A stretch of DNA of 64,000 nucleotides, from assembly GCA_963842955.1 (NCBI GenBank), contig CAWJIJ010000007.1, positions 186,001 through 250,000 of the forward strand, in the 5' to 3' direction. Below are positions 32,970 through 42,482 of the stretch, one piece after another; positions within the stretch are counted from its first letter, which is position 1, and the number at the start of each line of letters is the position of its first letter. Source of the DNA: JARFQW01 sp963842955 (lineage in GTDB: Bacteria > Pseudomonadota > Gammaproteobacteria > Steroidobacterales > XN24). A program made the translations under genes and the position numbers. The notes beneath the pieces were generated by a model. That model did no database searches. It worked only from the letters and a program-made list of their open reading frames with translations, and had not been told where the DNA came from.

Positions 32970-34451
32970 TCAGGTCGGCTCGGCTATTGCGTCAGGTTCC
33001 TGCGCGGGCTCCAGCGGCTCGATGGTGAACCCCTTGAACCCGTAGGCCGCGGAGATAAACGGACTCAACAGGTTGAAGAAGCAGAACGGCAGATAGGCCA
33101 GGGTGGCGACTCCAAGGGTGGCCGACATATAGGCGCCGCAGGTATTCCACGGCACCAGCGGTGAGGTCAGCGTGCCGGCGTCCTCGATGGCGCGGGAGAG
33201 ATTGCGGGCCGCAAGTTTCCGCCTGCGGAACTCCTCCCGGAACATCCGGCCGGGAAGAACGATGGACATGTACTGGTCGGCGGTGACGATGTTCGAGCCG
33301 ATCGCGGTCACGATGACCGCCGAAATCAATGCGCCCGTCGTGTTGGCTGCACGGATAACCGCCTGGATCAGCCGACTGAGCAGACCCGTGTGTTCCATGA
33401 CCGCGCCAAAAGACAAGGCACAGATCACCAGCCACACGGTGTTCAGCATGCCGCTCATTCCGCCACGGGATAGCAGTGCGTCCACGGTCTCATCGCCGGT
33501 GGAAGCGACGTAGCCGTCGAAGAGGGCGGTCCAGACGCCCTTGAGCAAGGTCATTCCGGTGGAAAGGCCTTCGCCGCCGGCAAATGCCAGCACGCGCTCC
33601 GGCTGCTTCCATGCAGCGATCAGCACCCCCAGCGCGGCGCCGCCAAGAATGACCGGCAGGGCGGGTCGGCGCATCGCCGCCATGCCGAAGACGAAAAGCA
33701 GTGGCAGGAGAGTCCAGGCCGACAGGTTGAACTGGGCTGCCAGAACCGCACTGGTATTGCCGAGTTCCAGATCGGCGGTCGCGCCGCCGCGCAGCCCCAG
33801 GACCGTGAAGATCGCGAGGGCGATCAGAAACGATGGCACTGTGGTCCACAGCATGTGCCGGATATGGGAGAACAGCTCTGCGCCGGCCACCGCGGGGGCG
33901 AGGTTCGTCGTGTCCGACAGCGGGGACATCTTGTCCCCGAAATACGCGCCGGAAATTACTGCGCCCGCCGTGGCGGCCGTGGACAGGCCAAGGCCCTGGG
34001 CCACACCGATCAGGCCGATCCCGATGGTGCCGGCCGTGGTCCAGGAGCTGCCAATGGCCAGAGAAGCGACGGCGCAGAGCAGGGCGCTGGACACGAAGAA
34101 GAAGCTCGGATCGAGGATTTTCATGCCGTAGAAGATCATTGCGGGAACCGTGCCGCTGATCATCCATGCGCCGATCAGGGCTCCCACGGCCAGCAGAATC
34201 AGGATTCCGCCCATACCCGTACTGATGCCCGCAACGATCGCCTTCTGGATATGCGCCCAACTGTGGCCGTTGCGTATGCCGATGGCCGCGGCCACCGCAG
34301 CCGAAATCACGAGAACGATCTGGTTGGCTCCGTAGGAGGAATCGGAGCCGAACAGGTGCACCGACAAGGACAGAAGAACGATGAGCACGGCCAGCGGGAC
34401 GAAAGCTTGGAGCAGTGTTGGAATGCGGTTGAGGCGTTCACCTCGAGCCAT
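32970..34451 (-). CDS. nhaC: Na+/H+ antiporter, NhaC family
   Basis: 493 residues, about eleven membrane helices. The NhaC signature region is ISGAYFGDKMSPLSDTTNLAP, with IGSSWTTAGTIGIGL before it and LTSPLVPWNTCGAYMSATLG near the end. It exchanges external protons for cytoplasmic Na+ at the inner membrane and fits a marine or haloalkaline habitat. ATG 34451. It is divergent from the alpha/beta hydrolase gene across about 60 bp. Confidence 0.93.
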   Translation of the reverse strand: MARGERLNRIPTLLQAFVPLAVLIVLLSLSVHLFGSDSSYGANQIVLVISAAVAAAIGIRNGHSWAHIQKAIVAGISTGMGGILILLAVGALIGAWMISGTVPAMIFYGMKILDPSFFFVSSALLCAVASLAIGSSWTTAGTIGIGLIGVAQGLGLSTAATAGAVISGAYFGDKMSPLSDTTNLAPAVAGAELFSHIRHMLWTTVPSFLIALAIFTVLGLRGGATADLELGNTSAVLAAQFNLSAWTLLPLLFVFGMAAMRRPALPVILGGAALGVLIAAWKQPERVLAFAGGEGLSTGMTLLKGVWTALFDGYVASTGDETVDALLSRGGMSGMLNTVWLVICALSFGAVMEHTGLLSRLIQAVIRAANTTGALISAVIVTAIGSNIVTADQYMSIVLPGRMFREEFRRRKLAARNLSRAIEDAGTLTSPLVPWNTCGAYMSATLGVATLAYLPFCFFNLLSPFISAAYGFKGFTIEPLEPAQEPDAIAEPT

Positions 34452-34514
34452 GCTGGCGTCTCCCTCACAAGTCGCGGCAGTATAGGGGGCGCCATCGCAA
34501 ACAGGCCAGCATCC

Positions 34515-35400
34515 TTGCGCCAGATCAACATTTCCTGCCGGCGGGTTCGAGTATTCCGCTGTGGAGGCCGGTCCCGCTGACGGTCCGCTGGTGCTGTGCC
34601 TGCATGGCTTTCCGGATACGACGGCGACCTGGGTGCGCCAGCTGCAGGCGCTGGCAAGCGGCGGTTACCGCGCTGTTGCGCCCATGCTTCGCGGCTACGA
34701 GACCCACACGGCAACGACACCGCGACGGTTCTTCGCCGGTGACCTCGCCGAGGACGTCATCGGCTGGCTGGACGGCCTGGGCGTGGATCGAGGCCATGTG
34801 CTGGCGCACGACTGGGGCGCGGCCGCCGGATACGCCGCCGCCGCCGTTTCACCCGGGCGCCTGCGATCCCTCACTGCACTGGCGGTACCGCCTGCCGGGC
34901 GATTTCTCGAGAGTCTCCCGCGGCGGCCCGACCAGGTGTGGAGGTCACGCTATATGGCGTTCTTCCAGCTTCAGGGCTTGAGCGAATGGTGGCTGCTGCG
35001 GCGTCAGGGGCAGATGATCCGCCGCTACTGGCGTCGTTGGTCGTCCGGGTGGGATCCGCCGGAAGAGGTTCTCGGTCCGGCCCTCGAGGCCTTGGCGCAG
35101 CCCGGCGTTCTGCCGGCCGCGTTGGCCTACTATCGCGATCTGTTTGCCGTGACCGATCCCCGGTGGCGAGGAAGCCTTGAACAGCTGACGCGGCCTATCC
35201 GGGTCCCGACGCTCATCATGATGGGCGAGACGGACCGGGCCGTCGGGGCACAGCTCCTGGAGACGACGGTGCGGCGAGACGACTTTCCTGCTGGTGTGCG
35301 AGTCGCCCGGATTCCGAATGCGGGCCACTGGCTGCATCTGCAGGCTCCCGAAACGGTGAACCGGGAACTGCTGGGATTTCTCCGGGGACTTGAGGACTAG
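34515..35400 (+). CDS. Alpha/beta hydrolase (epoxide/haloalkane-like), frame broken near its start
   Basis: As written, the only canonical start in the main frame is GTG 34561 (279 residues), which would cut off the first beta-strand. Removing one T from TTT (34,531-34,533) joins a TTG start at 34515 to that frame and restores LRQINIPAGGFEYSAVEAGP, a normal N-terminus for the family (294 residues). Catalytic features: HGFPDT, nucleophile Asp in LAHDWGAAAG, and the late His in NAGHWLH. The substrate is unknown. I read the shift as a sequencing error. Confidence 0.8.
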
Positions 35401-35696
35401 CGTCGGCCCGTGGCCGGCCGCCCGCCTGTTCTCTAGCGGTACCAACCCGGTGCAGGCGCCGTCAGGCGAAGCACGGAGGTCCATGCGGGCATTGTCTGGA
35501 CGAGCCCGGACCGGATCTCTGGCCGCGAAGGACCCGGCGACGCAAGCGCCCGGCGCGAGTGTCCGCTGCCGGACAGAAGTGTCCGATTCGGTGTCCGGCG
35601 GTACGCGAACCGGACACTCGGCGGTCTTGAGTTGTGCCGGCGAAATTGACAAAAGCCCATAATAAACAATTATCTATGGGGCCTCTGTCGGGTGTC
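35401..35696 (+). promoter_or_regulatory. Upstream control region of the sigma-54 export locus: five GTGTCCG-type boxes and an AT-rich bend region
   Basis: Boxes at 35,559-35,565, 35,570-35,575 (inverted), 35,579-35,585, 35,591-35,598 and 35,610-35,617 (inverted). Two pairs form palindromes: TGTCCG-CTGC-CGGACA, and GTGTCCGG-N11-CCGGACAC. Their middle lies about 110 bp before the -24 element, the normal place for NtrC-type enhancer sites. Between boxes and promoter, 35,641-35,676 is unusually AT-rich and could bind IHF or carry a secondary sigma-70 promoter (TTGACA at 35,646). Bases 35,401-35,558 show nothing else. Confidence 0.75.
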
Positions 35697-35712
35697 TGGC
35701 ACAGCCTTTGCA
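35697..35712 (+). promoter_or_regulatory. Sigma-54 promoter (-24/-12)
   Basis: TGGCAC-N5-TTGCA keeps the invariant GG and GC exactly 10 bases apart, matching the RpoN consensus at every key position. It lies 48 bp before the ATG of the small secreted peptide and downstream of the clustered GTGTCCG boxes. The matching activator, with an intact GAYTGA loop, is encoded in the same locus at 41,116. Confidence 0.88.
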
Positions 35713-35759
35713 AATGCTCACTCGTACCGGGAATCACCGGCAACGAGGATCGAAACGCC

Positions 35760-35966
35760 ATGAGAACCCAAGTCCTGCTGCTCCCGCGCTCTCTGGTCCT
35801 GGCCGCTTTCCTTCTTGCGAGCGTGGCCGCCATCGCCGGAGGCCGGGATACGTCGTCGCCCACGGTCGACGGCATGACGGTCCCGGCGCCCGCTGCCTCC
35901 TGCCTCGGCGCCACTGGCGGCATTGTCGAGCCGGGCGCCTGTGCTCGTCGGATCGTGACGCTGTGA
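35760..35966 (+). CDS. 68-residue secreted Cys-pair peptide, first gene of the sigma-54 export locus
   Basis: Signal peptide about 1-26 (MRTQVLLLPRSLVLAAFLL, ending SVAAIA), mature peptide of about 42 residues starting GGRDTSSPTVDG, with cysteines at 48 and 61 (ASCLGATGG, PGACARR). It is the first frame after the sigma-54 promoter and its TGA overlaps the adaptor's GTG (GTGA), which supports real translation. An alternative reading is a double-glycine leader (AIAGG then RDTSS), but no C39 peptidase domain is present in the exporter. Possible cargo, signal or sensor peptide of the locus. No family recognised. Confidence 0.65.
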   Translation: MRTQVLLLPRSLVLAAFLLASVAAIAGGRDTSSPTVDGMTVPAPAASCLGATGGIVEPGACARRIVTL

Positions 35967-37292
35967 CCAGTCTGCACGCTGTTTCGGGCGGATCGCGAGA
36001 CGACGGAGTCCCGGCCGGCGTGCGGATGCGGGATACAGCCGGCCAGGATCGACCTCTGGTGGGGAGTCGTCGCCGGCGCTTCGTCGCGCCGATGGCGGCC
36101 TTGCTTCTAATCGCGTTGGCCGTTGCCATCGCGGCGCCGGCGGCCAAGCGCTGGTTCGGATCGGAACGGTCCGTGGCCGCCGACCGCCTGAGAACTGCGG
36201 TCGTCGAGCGCGGACCGTTTGTGAGGGACGTCTCGGTGCAGGGTGAAATCGTCGCCGCCGTGAGCCCGACGGTCTTCGCCCCCGCCGAGGGAACGGTCAC
36301 TCTCGAGGCCCGCCCCGGTGACCAGGTGGTCGAGGGCCAGCGGGTCGCATCCGTGGACAGCCCCGGACTGAATAATCGGCTGGCGCAGGAGCGGGCGACG
36401 CTGGCCGGCCTGGAAGAGGAGCTCGGCCGCGAGGAGATTCGCGCCCGCAAGGCCCAGGCGGCCGCCCGCCAGGCCGCCGACCTGGCCCGCGTGGAAATCG
36501 TTGCCGCCGAGCGCGAGCTGCGCCGGGCACAGCGTTCCTGGGAGTACCAGGTCATCAGCCAGCAGGACCTGGAGAAAGCCCGGGACGACCTGGAGGCGGC
36601 CCGGGTTCGCTACCGGCATGCCAGTGAGGACGCCGAACTCGTAACCGACACGGCCGGGTTCGAGGTCCGCACCCGGGCACTGGCCCGGGACCGGCAGCAG
36701 CTCTTCGTCAATGAGCTGGAGCGCCAGGTGGCGGCGCTGGATATGGGGTCTCCGGTGACCGGTGTGATCGGCGACCTGGCCGTCGAACAGAAAGCCTCGG
36801 TGCAGCGAAACCAGCCCCTCTTTACCGTTGTCGACCTGACCGCACTGGAGGTCGATCTCGCCGTTCCGGAGGCCTATGCGGATGACCTGGTCCCCGGTAT
36901 GCCGGTCACGATTCGTTACGGACCCGAGACCTATCCGGGCGTCCTGGCCTCCGTGTCTCCCGAGATCCGGGACAACCAGGTGGTGGCCCGCGCCCGCTTT
37001 GCCGAGGGTACGCCGGAGGGGCTCCGTCAGCGCCAGCGGGTGTCGGCCACGGTCGTTCTGGAGAACCGCGCGGACGCCCTGTCCGTGCGCCGCGGACCGT
37101 TCCTGGATAACAGCGCCGGCCGGTCGGTGTGGGTCATAGAGGACGGTCATGGCGCGCAAGCGCGAGGTCACTGTTGGATCGGTGAGCATCGAGCGGGTGG
37201 AGCTCACATCCGGGGTGGCGGAAGGTGAGGTAGTGGTCATTTCCGGCAACCGGGCGTTCGAAGACGCCGACGTCGTGATGATCAGGGACTAG
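35963..37292 (+). CDS. HlyD/MacA-like periplasmic adaptor of an ABC exporter (one frameshift)
   Basis: GTG start at 35963 overlaps the peptide stop. Layout: a 40-residue cytoplasmic lead, one membrane helix (APMAALLLIALAVAIAAP), a lipoyl-like half motif (FAPAEGTVTLEARPGDQVV), a coiled-coil hairpin rich in Glu/Arg/Ala (about 135-235), the second lipoyl half (SPVTGVIGDLAVEQKASVQR), and beta-barrel domains. Near 37,151 (GG) one extra base diverts the frame; without it the end reads EDGHARKREVTVGSVSIERV and continues to the TAG at 37,290-37,292 (442 residues). The adaptor would link the inner-membrane exporter to the cell surface. Confidence 0.85.
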
Positions 37293-37325
37293 GCAAGACA
37301 AGCAGCACGGTTGGAGAACTCATTC

Positions 37326-38039
37326 ATGCTCGAGATGCAGCACATTGGAAAGGTCTACCGCACGGAACTGGTCGAAACCCACGCGCTGAGGGATTTCAGC
37401 CTTACGGTGAACGAGGGCGACTTCGTTGCGGTGACCGGACCCTCGGGATCGGGGAAAACCACGTTCCTGAACATTGCCGGCTTGCTGGAGACCTTCGGGG
37501 ACGGGTCCTACCGTTTCGACGGCGAGGACGTTTCGGCGCTTTCCGACACGCAGCGATCGCGGATCCGGAACCAGAAAATCGGGTTCATCTTCCAGAGTTT
37601 TAACCTGATACCGGACCTGGACGTGGCCGACAACGTCGAGTTGCCCCTTCGCTATCGTCGCCTGGATCGCGCCGAGCGAAAGGCGCGGGCGGCCCGGGCC
37701 CTGGAAATGGTCGGGCTGGCTTCACGCACACGCCATCTGCCGTCCCAGCTGTCCGGCGGGCAGCAGCAGCGGGTTGCGATTGCACGCGCCCTGGCCGGCG
37801 ACCCGCGCCTCATCCTGGCTGACGAGCCAACCGGCAATCTCGACTCCCTGATGGCCCGGCAGGTGCTCGATCTCCTGGAGGAAATCAATGCCCGCGGCAC
37901 GACGGTCATCATGGTGACCCACGACCCGGATCTTTCCCGACGCGCCCATCGCAATGTCCACGTGCTGGACGGCCGGGTCACCGACTTCAAACCCTACGAT
38001 CCGGTGCCGGGCGGCCTCGCGGCCAGCGCCGGCGCATAG
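37326..38039 (+). CDS. MacB/LolD-type ABC exporter ATP-binding protein
   Basis: 237 residues. Walker A GPSGSGKT (38-45), Q-loop FIFQSFNL, signature LSGGQQQR (142-149), Walker B LILADEPTGNLD (162-173) and the switch His in MVTHD. It energises the two FtsX-like permeases that follow at 10 and 25 bp spacing. I prefer the ATG at 37326 (GGAG 9 bases upstream); a TTG 15 bases earlier falls on the ribosome site. No peptidase or membrane domain is fused, so it belongs to the mechanotransmission (MacB/Lol/FtsEX) class. Confidence 0.95.
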   Translation: MLEMQHIGKVYRTELVETHALRDFSLTVNEGDFVAVTGPSGSGKTTFLNIAGLLETFGDGSYRFDGEDVSALSDTQRSRIRNQKIGFIFQSFNLIPDLDVADNVELPLRYRRLDRAERKARAARALEMVGLASRTRHLPSQLSGGQQQRVAIARALAGDPRLILADEPTGNLDSLMARQVLDLLEEINARGTTVIMVTHDPDLSRRAHRNVHVLDGRVTDFKPYDPVPGGLAASAGA

Positions 38040-38049
38040 GAGGGATCGC

Positions 38050-39376
38050 GTGTTCGCTCATCATCTACGCACCGCGTGGGCGTCGATTTGCCGCAGCCCC
38101 GTCCTGTCGATGCTGATTGTTGCGGCTATTGCCGTTGGCATCGGCGTTTCCATCACGAGCCTGACGATCTATCACATGCTGGCGAGGAACCCGATTCCTC
38201 AGAAGAGCGACCAGCTGTTTCGCGTTCAGCTGGACAGCTGGGATCCCAACAGCCCCTTCTTCGAGGGCGGCGACGGCGAGCCGCCGGGGCCGCCATTCTG
38301 GTTGACCTACGCCGATGCCATGGCGCTCCTGGAATCGGACATTCCCTTACGCCACACCGCCAACTATCGGTCCGCCTCTGTCGTGGAAACCGGCGAGCCG
38401 GGCAGCACGCCGGAAATCTACGGCGTTCGCGCGACCACTCGCGGTTTCTTCCCGATGTTCGAAGTGCCGTTTCAATACGGATCGGCTTGGGGGGGCACGG
38501 CCGACCGGGACGGCCTGCCCGTGGTCGTGCTCGGCAAGGAGGCCAACGACAAGCTGTTCGGCGGCGAAGACAGCACAGGGCCGAACGCTGCGCCTGGCGG
38601 ATGACGATTTCCGGGTTGTCGGCGTGCTGGAGGACTGGAACCCCCTGCCGCGCTTCTACGATGTCAACACCCAGGTATTCGGCAACCCGGAGCAGATCTT
38701 CGTGCCGATGAGTTCCGCTGTTCACCGCGAGTGGGACATCAACGGCAACACGAGCTGCTGGAAGCCCGAGCGCCTCGTCAGCTTCGAGGACTTCAAGGGG
38801 TCCGAGTGCGTGTGGGTGATGTTCTGGGCCGAGCTCCCCGATGCCGAGACCCAGGTTGCCTACATGTCCTACCTCAACGGCTACGTGGAGGAACAGAAGG
38901 TCGCTGGCCGGTTCCCCCGTCCGGTGGACAACCGGCTTCGGGACGTCGAGGAGTGGCTCGCCCACCGCCAGGTCGTCAGTGACGACAGCCGGGTCGTGGT
39001 GGCCCTGGCCTTTCTGTTTCTGCTGGTCTGCCTGCTCAACGCCGTGGGCCTGCTGCTGGCCAAGTTTGCCGGGACCGCACCGTCCGCCGCTATCCGTCGA
39101 GCCCTGGGGGCCAGCCGTGGCGACATCGTTCGCCAGTATCTCACCGAGGTCGGTGCGATCGGCATCGCCGGCGGTCTGATCGGGCTGATGCTTGCGGCAG
39201 CCGGACTGTGGTCCTTGCGCCAGGGCTTCGATGACCTGGCCAATGTTGCCCGGCTTGACCTGAGCATGGGACTCAGCGCCGTTGCGCTGGCGTTTTTCGC
39301 GGCGCTGGCTGCCGGGCTTTATCCCGCCTGGCGGGTGGGCCGTGCAGTGCCCGTACGCTTCTTGAAAAGCCAGTGA
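38050..39376 (+). CDS. FtsX/MacB-like ABC permease 1 (one frameshift)
   Basis: GTG at 38050 with AGGAGGG upstream. N-terminal helix (VLSMLIVAAIAVGIGVSIT), a large periplasmic MacB_PCD-like domain (about 50-300), then three C-terminal helices with the FtsX signature IRRALGASRGDIVRQYLTE and the ending GLYPAWRVGRAVPVRFLKS. One extra G in GGG (38,578-38,580) breaks the frame between GGEDSTG and RTLRLADDDF; removing it gives 441 residues. Partners are the ATPase upstream and permease 2 downstream. Confidence 0.88.
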
Positions 39377-39401
39377 TCCGGCCGCACCGGGGAGTCGCAA
39401 G

Positions 39402-40607
39402 ATGGAACTAGGCAGCATTATTAAAGGGCTTGGCCGCAACTGGGTCGGTCCGCTTCTCGTCGCTCTCCAGGTGGGCATCACGATGGCCGTCATGGTCAAC
39501 GCCCTTTACGTGATCAAGGAGCGGCTCGACGTGATGGCCAGGCCGACCGGTGTGGACGAAGCGAATATTGCGCGCGTCACCATGTTCGCCTACACGGAGG
39601 ACTTCGACTGGGACGGGGAAGTCCGCGCCGACCTGGAAATGCTCAACGCCCTGCCAGGCGTGCGGGCGGCCGGCACGATCAATGCCCTGCCTGGCACCGG
39701 ATCCGGATGGTCGTCAAACTGGCTGGTCAAGGCCGGTCAGCCCGAGTCGGCGGTGCAAACCGCCATGTACATGGTGGACGAGCGCGGCCTGGATGTCCTC
39801 GGCCTGGAGCTGCTGGAAGGCCGATGGTTCACCCGGGACGAAATCATCGAGGTTGATCCGACCGGTTTCGAGGGCTTTTTCTCAGGGGTCATCCTGACCG
39901 AGTCGCTGGCCCGGAGGATGTTCCCGAAAGGTGCCCTCGGGCAGTTCGTTCATACCGAGAGCGGCGACCAGGCTGCCGTGATCGGCATCGTAAAACGGCT
40001 GGCCGTACCCTGGCCCAACTACCTGGAATGGGAAGACTCGACCTTGCTGCCGGGCCGGATGGCCGGGCCCTGGCTGGGCTACGCGGTCCGTTCGGAGCCC
40101 GGTGCGCTCGACGGTCTGCTTCCGGACGTCGAGGCGCAGCTGACGGAGCGCACGACGGGCCGTACGGTCATGCCGCCCGAAACCCATCGCGAGCAGCTCG
40201 CCGAGGAGTTCAGCGACGAAAGAGCCACCGTGCGGATCCTCGTCGTCATCATGATCCTGCTGGTTTTACTCACCGGGCTGGGTATTGTCGGCCTGGCAAG
40301 CTTCAACGTGCGCCGCCGCACACGCCAGATCGGCACGCGCCGGGCCCTCGGCGCGACGCGTGGCGACATCCTGCGCTACTTCCTCGCCGAGAATGCGGTA
40401 CTCACCGGCTTCGGGCTGGTGATCGGCGTTGTCCTCACGTTCTCCCTCAACGCCTTTCTCGCCACCCAGTTCGGTGTTGCCCGCATACCCGGGAGCTGGC
40501 TGGTGGCCGGCATGCTGGCGCTGCTGATTCTTGGTCAGGTCGCGGTACTGGGGCCGGCGCGGACCGCCACGCGAATACCGCCAGCGGTCGCGACGCGGAC
40601 CGTTTGA
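39402..40607 (+). CDS. FtsX/MacB-like ABC permease 2
   Basis: 401 residues, intact. Same fold as permease 1: N-terminal helix (LLVALQVGITMAVMVNALYV), periplasmic MacB_PCD-like domain (about 45-265) and three C-terminal helices with TRRALGATRGDILRYFLAEN and LGPARTATRIPPAVATRTV. Separate half-transporter permeases in tandem imply a heterodimeric exporter. ATG 39402, 25 bp after permease 1. Confidence 0.9.
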   Translation: MELGSIIKGLGRNWVGPLLVALQVGITMAVMVNALYVIKERLDVMARPTGVDEANIARVTMFAYTEDFDWDGEVRADLEMLNALPGVRAAGTINALPGTGSGWSSNWLVKAGQPESAVQTAMYMVDERGLDVLGLELLEGRWFTRDEIIEVDPTGFEGFFSGVILTESLARRMFPKGALGQFVHTESGDQAAVIGIVKRLAVPWPNYLEWEDSTLLPGRMAGPWLGYAVRSEPGALDGLLPDVEAQLTERTTGRTVMPPETHREQLAEEFSDERATVRILVVIMILLVLLTGLGIVGLASFNVRRRTRQIGTRRALGATRGDILRYFLAENAVLTGFGLVIGVVLTFSLNAFLATQFGVARIPGSWLVAGMLALLILGQVAVLGPARTATRIPPAVATRTV

Positions 40608-40687
40608 TCCATCGCATGCCGTCTGACGGGAAAAGCCGGTTGCGATATGGTGAATGCAGACCATGACGATGGGGAGGCAGTGAACTG

Positions 40688-41119
40688 ATGCGGGCACTCA
40701 TTCTTGCTCTTGGAGTGCTGGCGCCGCTGACGGCGCAATCTGAGATCTGTGGCTCGGTGCCTTCGGAAGTACTGCGCGTTGATTCTGCGTCGACTCCCGA
40801 GTTCCAGGAGGCCAGAGCCCGGGTGGAGGCCTGGATCCGTAGCTGCGGCAGTCTGAACGTGCAGGTCGATGCACGCCCCGGTGAACGTGATACCGACGGA
40901 GAGGGGTCTGAAGCGGCCGCAGCCGAGGCCGCGATCACCGGCCTCTTCGAGGAGGTCTCGGCCCTGGCGGTCCTGGACCCGGACCAGCTCAATCGCCGGC
41001 CATTCCATCTCGAACCCTCGGTCATTCTGAACGGCGTCGACGAGACCTTGCTTGCAGCACTGCTCGCCGGCTCGACGGTGGAGACGATTACGATCATGGA
41101 GGCGAGTGCCGCGCCGTGA
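40688..41119 (+). CDS. Small periplasmic Cys-pair protein coupled to the response regulator
   Basis: 143 residues. Signal peptide MRALILALGVLAPLTAQS, then a mature domain with two cysteines (C21, C53) and an acidic linker; the end alternates helix and strand (ILNGVDETLLAALLAG, TVETITIME). ATG 40688 has GGGGAGG about 10 bases upstream. The stop overlaps the activator's start as GTGA, so it is translated with the regulator rather than with the exporter. A periplasmic input component for the kinase is a reasonable guess. No family recognised. Confidence 0.65.
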   Translation: MRALILALGVLAPLTAQSEICGSVPSEVLRVDSASTPEFQEARARVEAWIRSCGSLNVQVDARPGERDTDGEGSEAAAAEAAITGLFEEVSALAVLDPDQLNRRPFHLEPSVILNGVDETLLAALLAGSTVETITIMEASAAP

Positions 41120-42477
41120 CCGAAACGCTGCTCGTCATCGACGACAACGAGGCTGTGGGCACGGCGCTCGAGATCCTCTTCTCGATGGAGGGCATCCGCG
41201 TTCTGACCGCGACCGGGCCGGAGGAGGGCCTGGCGCTCCTGGACGAACAATCCGTGGACCTCGTTATCCAGGACATGAATTTCACGGCCGATACGACTTC
41301 AGGCGAAGAAGGGCGGGCCTTGTTCCACGCTATCCGCGACTGCGACCCGGATTTGCCGGTCATTCTCTTTACCGCCTGGACCGACCTGGAAACGGCGGTT
41401 GCCCTGGTCAAGGCGGGCGCGGCGGACTACGTGGCCAAACCCTGGGACGATGAGCGGCTGGTGACAACGGCTCGGAACCTGCTGGCTCTGCGGGAGAACT
41501 CGCTGGAGCGTCACCGGCTGGCCGAGGCACGTAACGCATCCCGGCGTCGCCTGGCCGAGCGCTACGACCTTCGAGGCATCGTCTACGAGAGCGACGCCAT
41601 CCAGGAGCTGCTGGCGACCGCCTGCCAGGTGGCGGGGGCCGACGTGCCCGTGCTGATCACGGGACCCAACGGGGCCGGAAAGGAAAAGATCGCCGAGATC
41701 ATCCAGGCCAACTCCGCCGTTGCGGACGGGCCGTTCGTGCGGGTGAACATGGGGGCCCTGCCAGCGGATCTCGTGGAAAGCGAGTTGTTTGGCGCCGAAG
41801 CGGGCGCCTACACAGGTGCCGGGAAGGCGCGGCCAGGGCGGTTCGAGATCGCCGACGGCGGGACGCTGTTTCTCGACGAGATCGGGAATCTCCCGCTTGC
41901 CAGCCAGGCCAAGCTGCTGCGTGTCCTTCAGACCGGAGAGTTCGAGCGCCTGGGCAGCAGTCAGACTCACAAGGTCTCGGTACGCATCGTCTCGGCCACG
42001 AACGCCGACCTGGGCCAGGCGGTGGCCAGTGGAAGCTTCAGGGAGGATCTCTACTATCGACTCAATGTGATCGAACTCGCCGTTCCGGCGCTGGCCGAGC
42101 GGATGGATGATGTGCTGCCATTGGCGCGGTTTTTTGCGGGCGCGGACCAATCCCTTCGGACCGACGCGGAGCGCGCGCTGCTGGCCCACGACTGGCCCGG
42201 CAATGTCCGCGAGCTCGCCAATCGCATCCAGCGGGCATCGGTACTTTCCGCCGGTCCGGAGATCGGCGCGGATTCGCTCGGCCTCGATTCATCGTCCGCG
42301 CCCGGAAAGCCGCGTGGCGGGGATATGCCGCGGGCCGAGGCCGGCCGTGAAGCGATTGTTGCCGCGCTGAATCGTCATGGAGGCACCGTGGCCAGAGCCG
42401 CAAGAGAACTCGGACTGTCCCGACAGGCGCTGTATCGGCGCATGGACAAGTACGGCATCCCCCGGGATTCGGTCTGA
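41116..42477 (+). CDS. NtrC-type sigma-54 response regulator
   Basis: 453 residues, GTG start overlapping the previous stop. Receiver domain with D9/D10, phospho-acceptor D53 and K108. AAA+ domain with Walker A GPNGAGKE (183-190), the sigma-54-contacting GAYTGA loop (230-235), Walker B LFLDE (251-255) and the R-finger region SFREDLYYRLNV. C-terminal Fis-type helix-turn-helix (ARAARELGLSRQALYRRMDK). It should activate the -24/-12 promoter at 35,697 from the GTGTCCG boxes upstream, forming a feedback loop with the exporter operon. Confidence 0.95.
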   Translation: MTETLLVIDDNEAVGTALEILFSMEGIRVLTATGPEEGLALLDEQSVDLVIQDMNFTADTTSGEEGRALFHAIRDCDPDLPVILFTAWTDLETAVALVKAGAADYVAKPWDDERLVTTARNLLALRENSLERHRLAEARNASRRRLAERYDLRGIVYESDAIQELLATACQVAGADVPVLITGPNGAGKEKIAEIIQANSAVADGPFVRVNMGALPADLVESELFGAEAGAYTGAGKARPGRFEIADGGTLFLDEIGNLPLASQAKLLRVLQTGEFERLGSSQTHKVSVRIVSATNADLGQAVASGSFREDLYYRLNVIELAVPALAERMDDVLPLARFFAGADQSLRTDAERALLAHDWPGNVRELANRIQRASVLSAGPEIGADSLGLDSSSAPGKPRGGDMPRAEAGREAIVAALNRHGGTVARAARELGLSRQALYRRMDKYGIPRDSV

Positions 42478-42482
42478 CCGCC

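Noticed and set aside
35646..35675. TTGACA with an AT-rich -10 as the main promoter of the export locus
   Set aside because: The -10 matches poorly (best 4 of 6 at 16-bp spacing) and the consensus sigma-54 element lies closer to the first gene; kept only as a possible secondary promoter.
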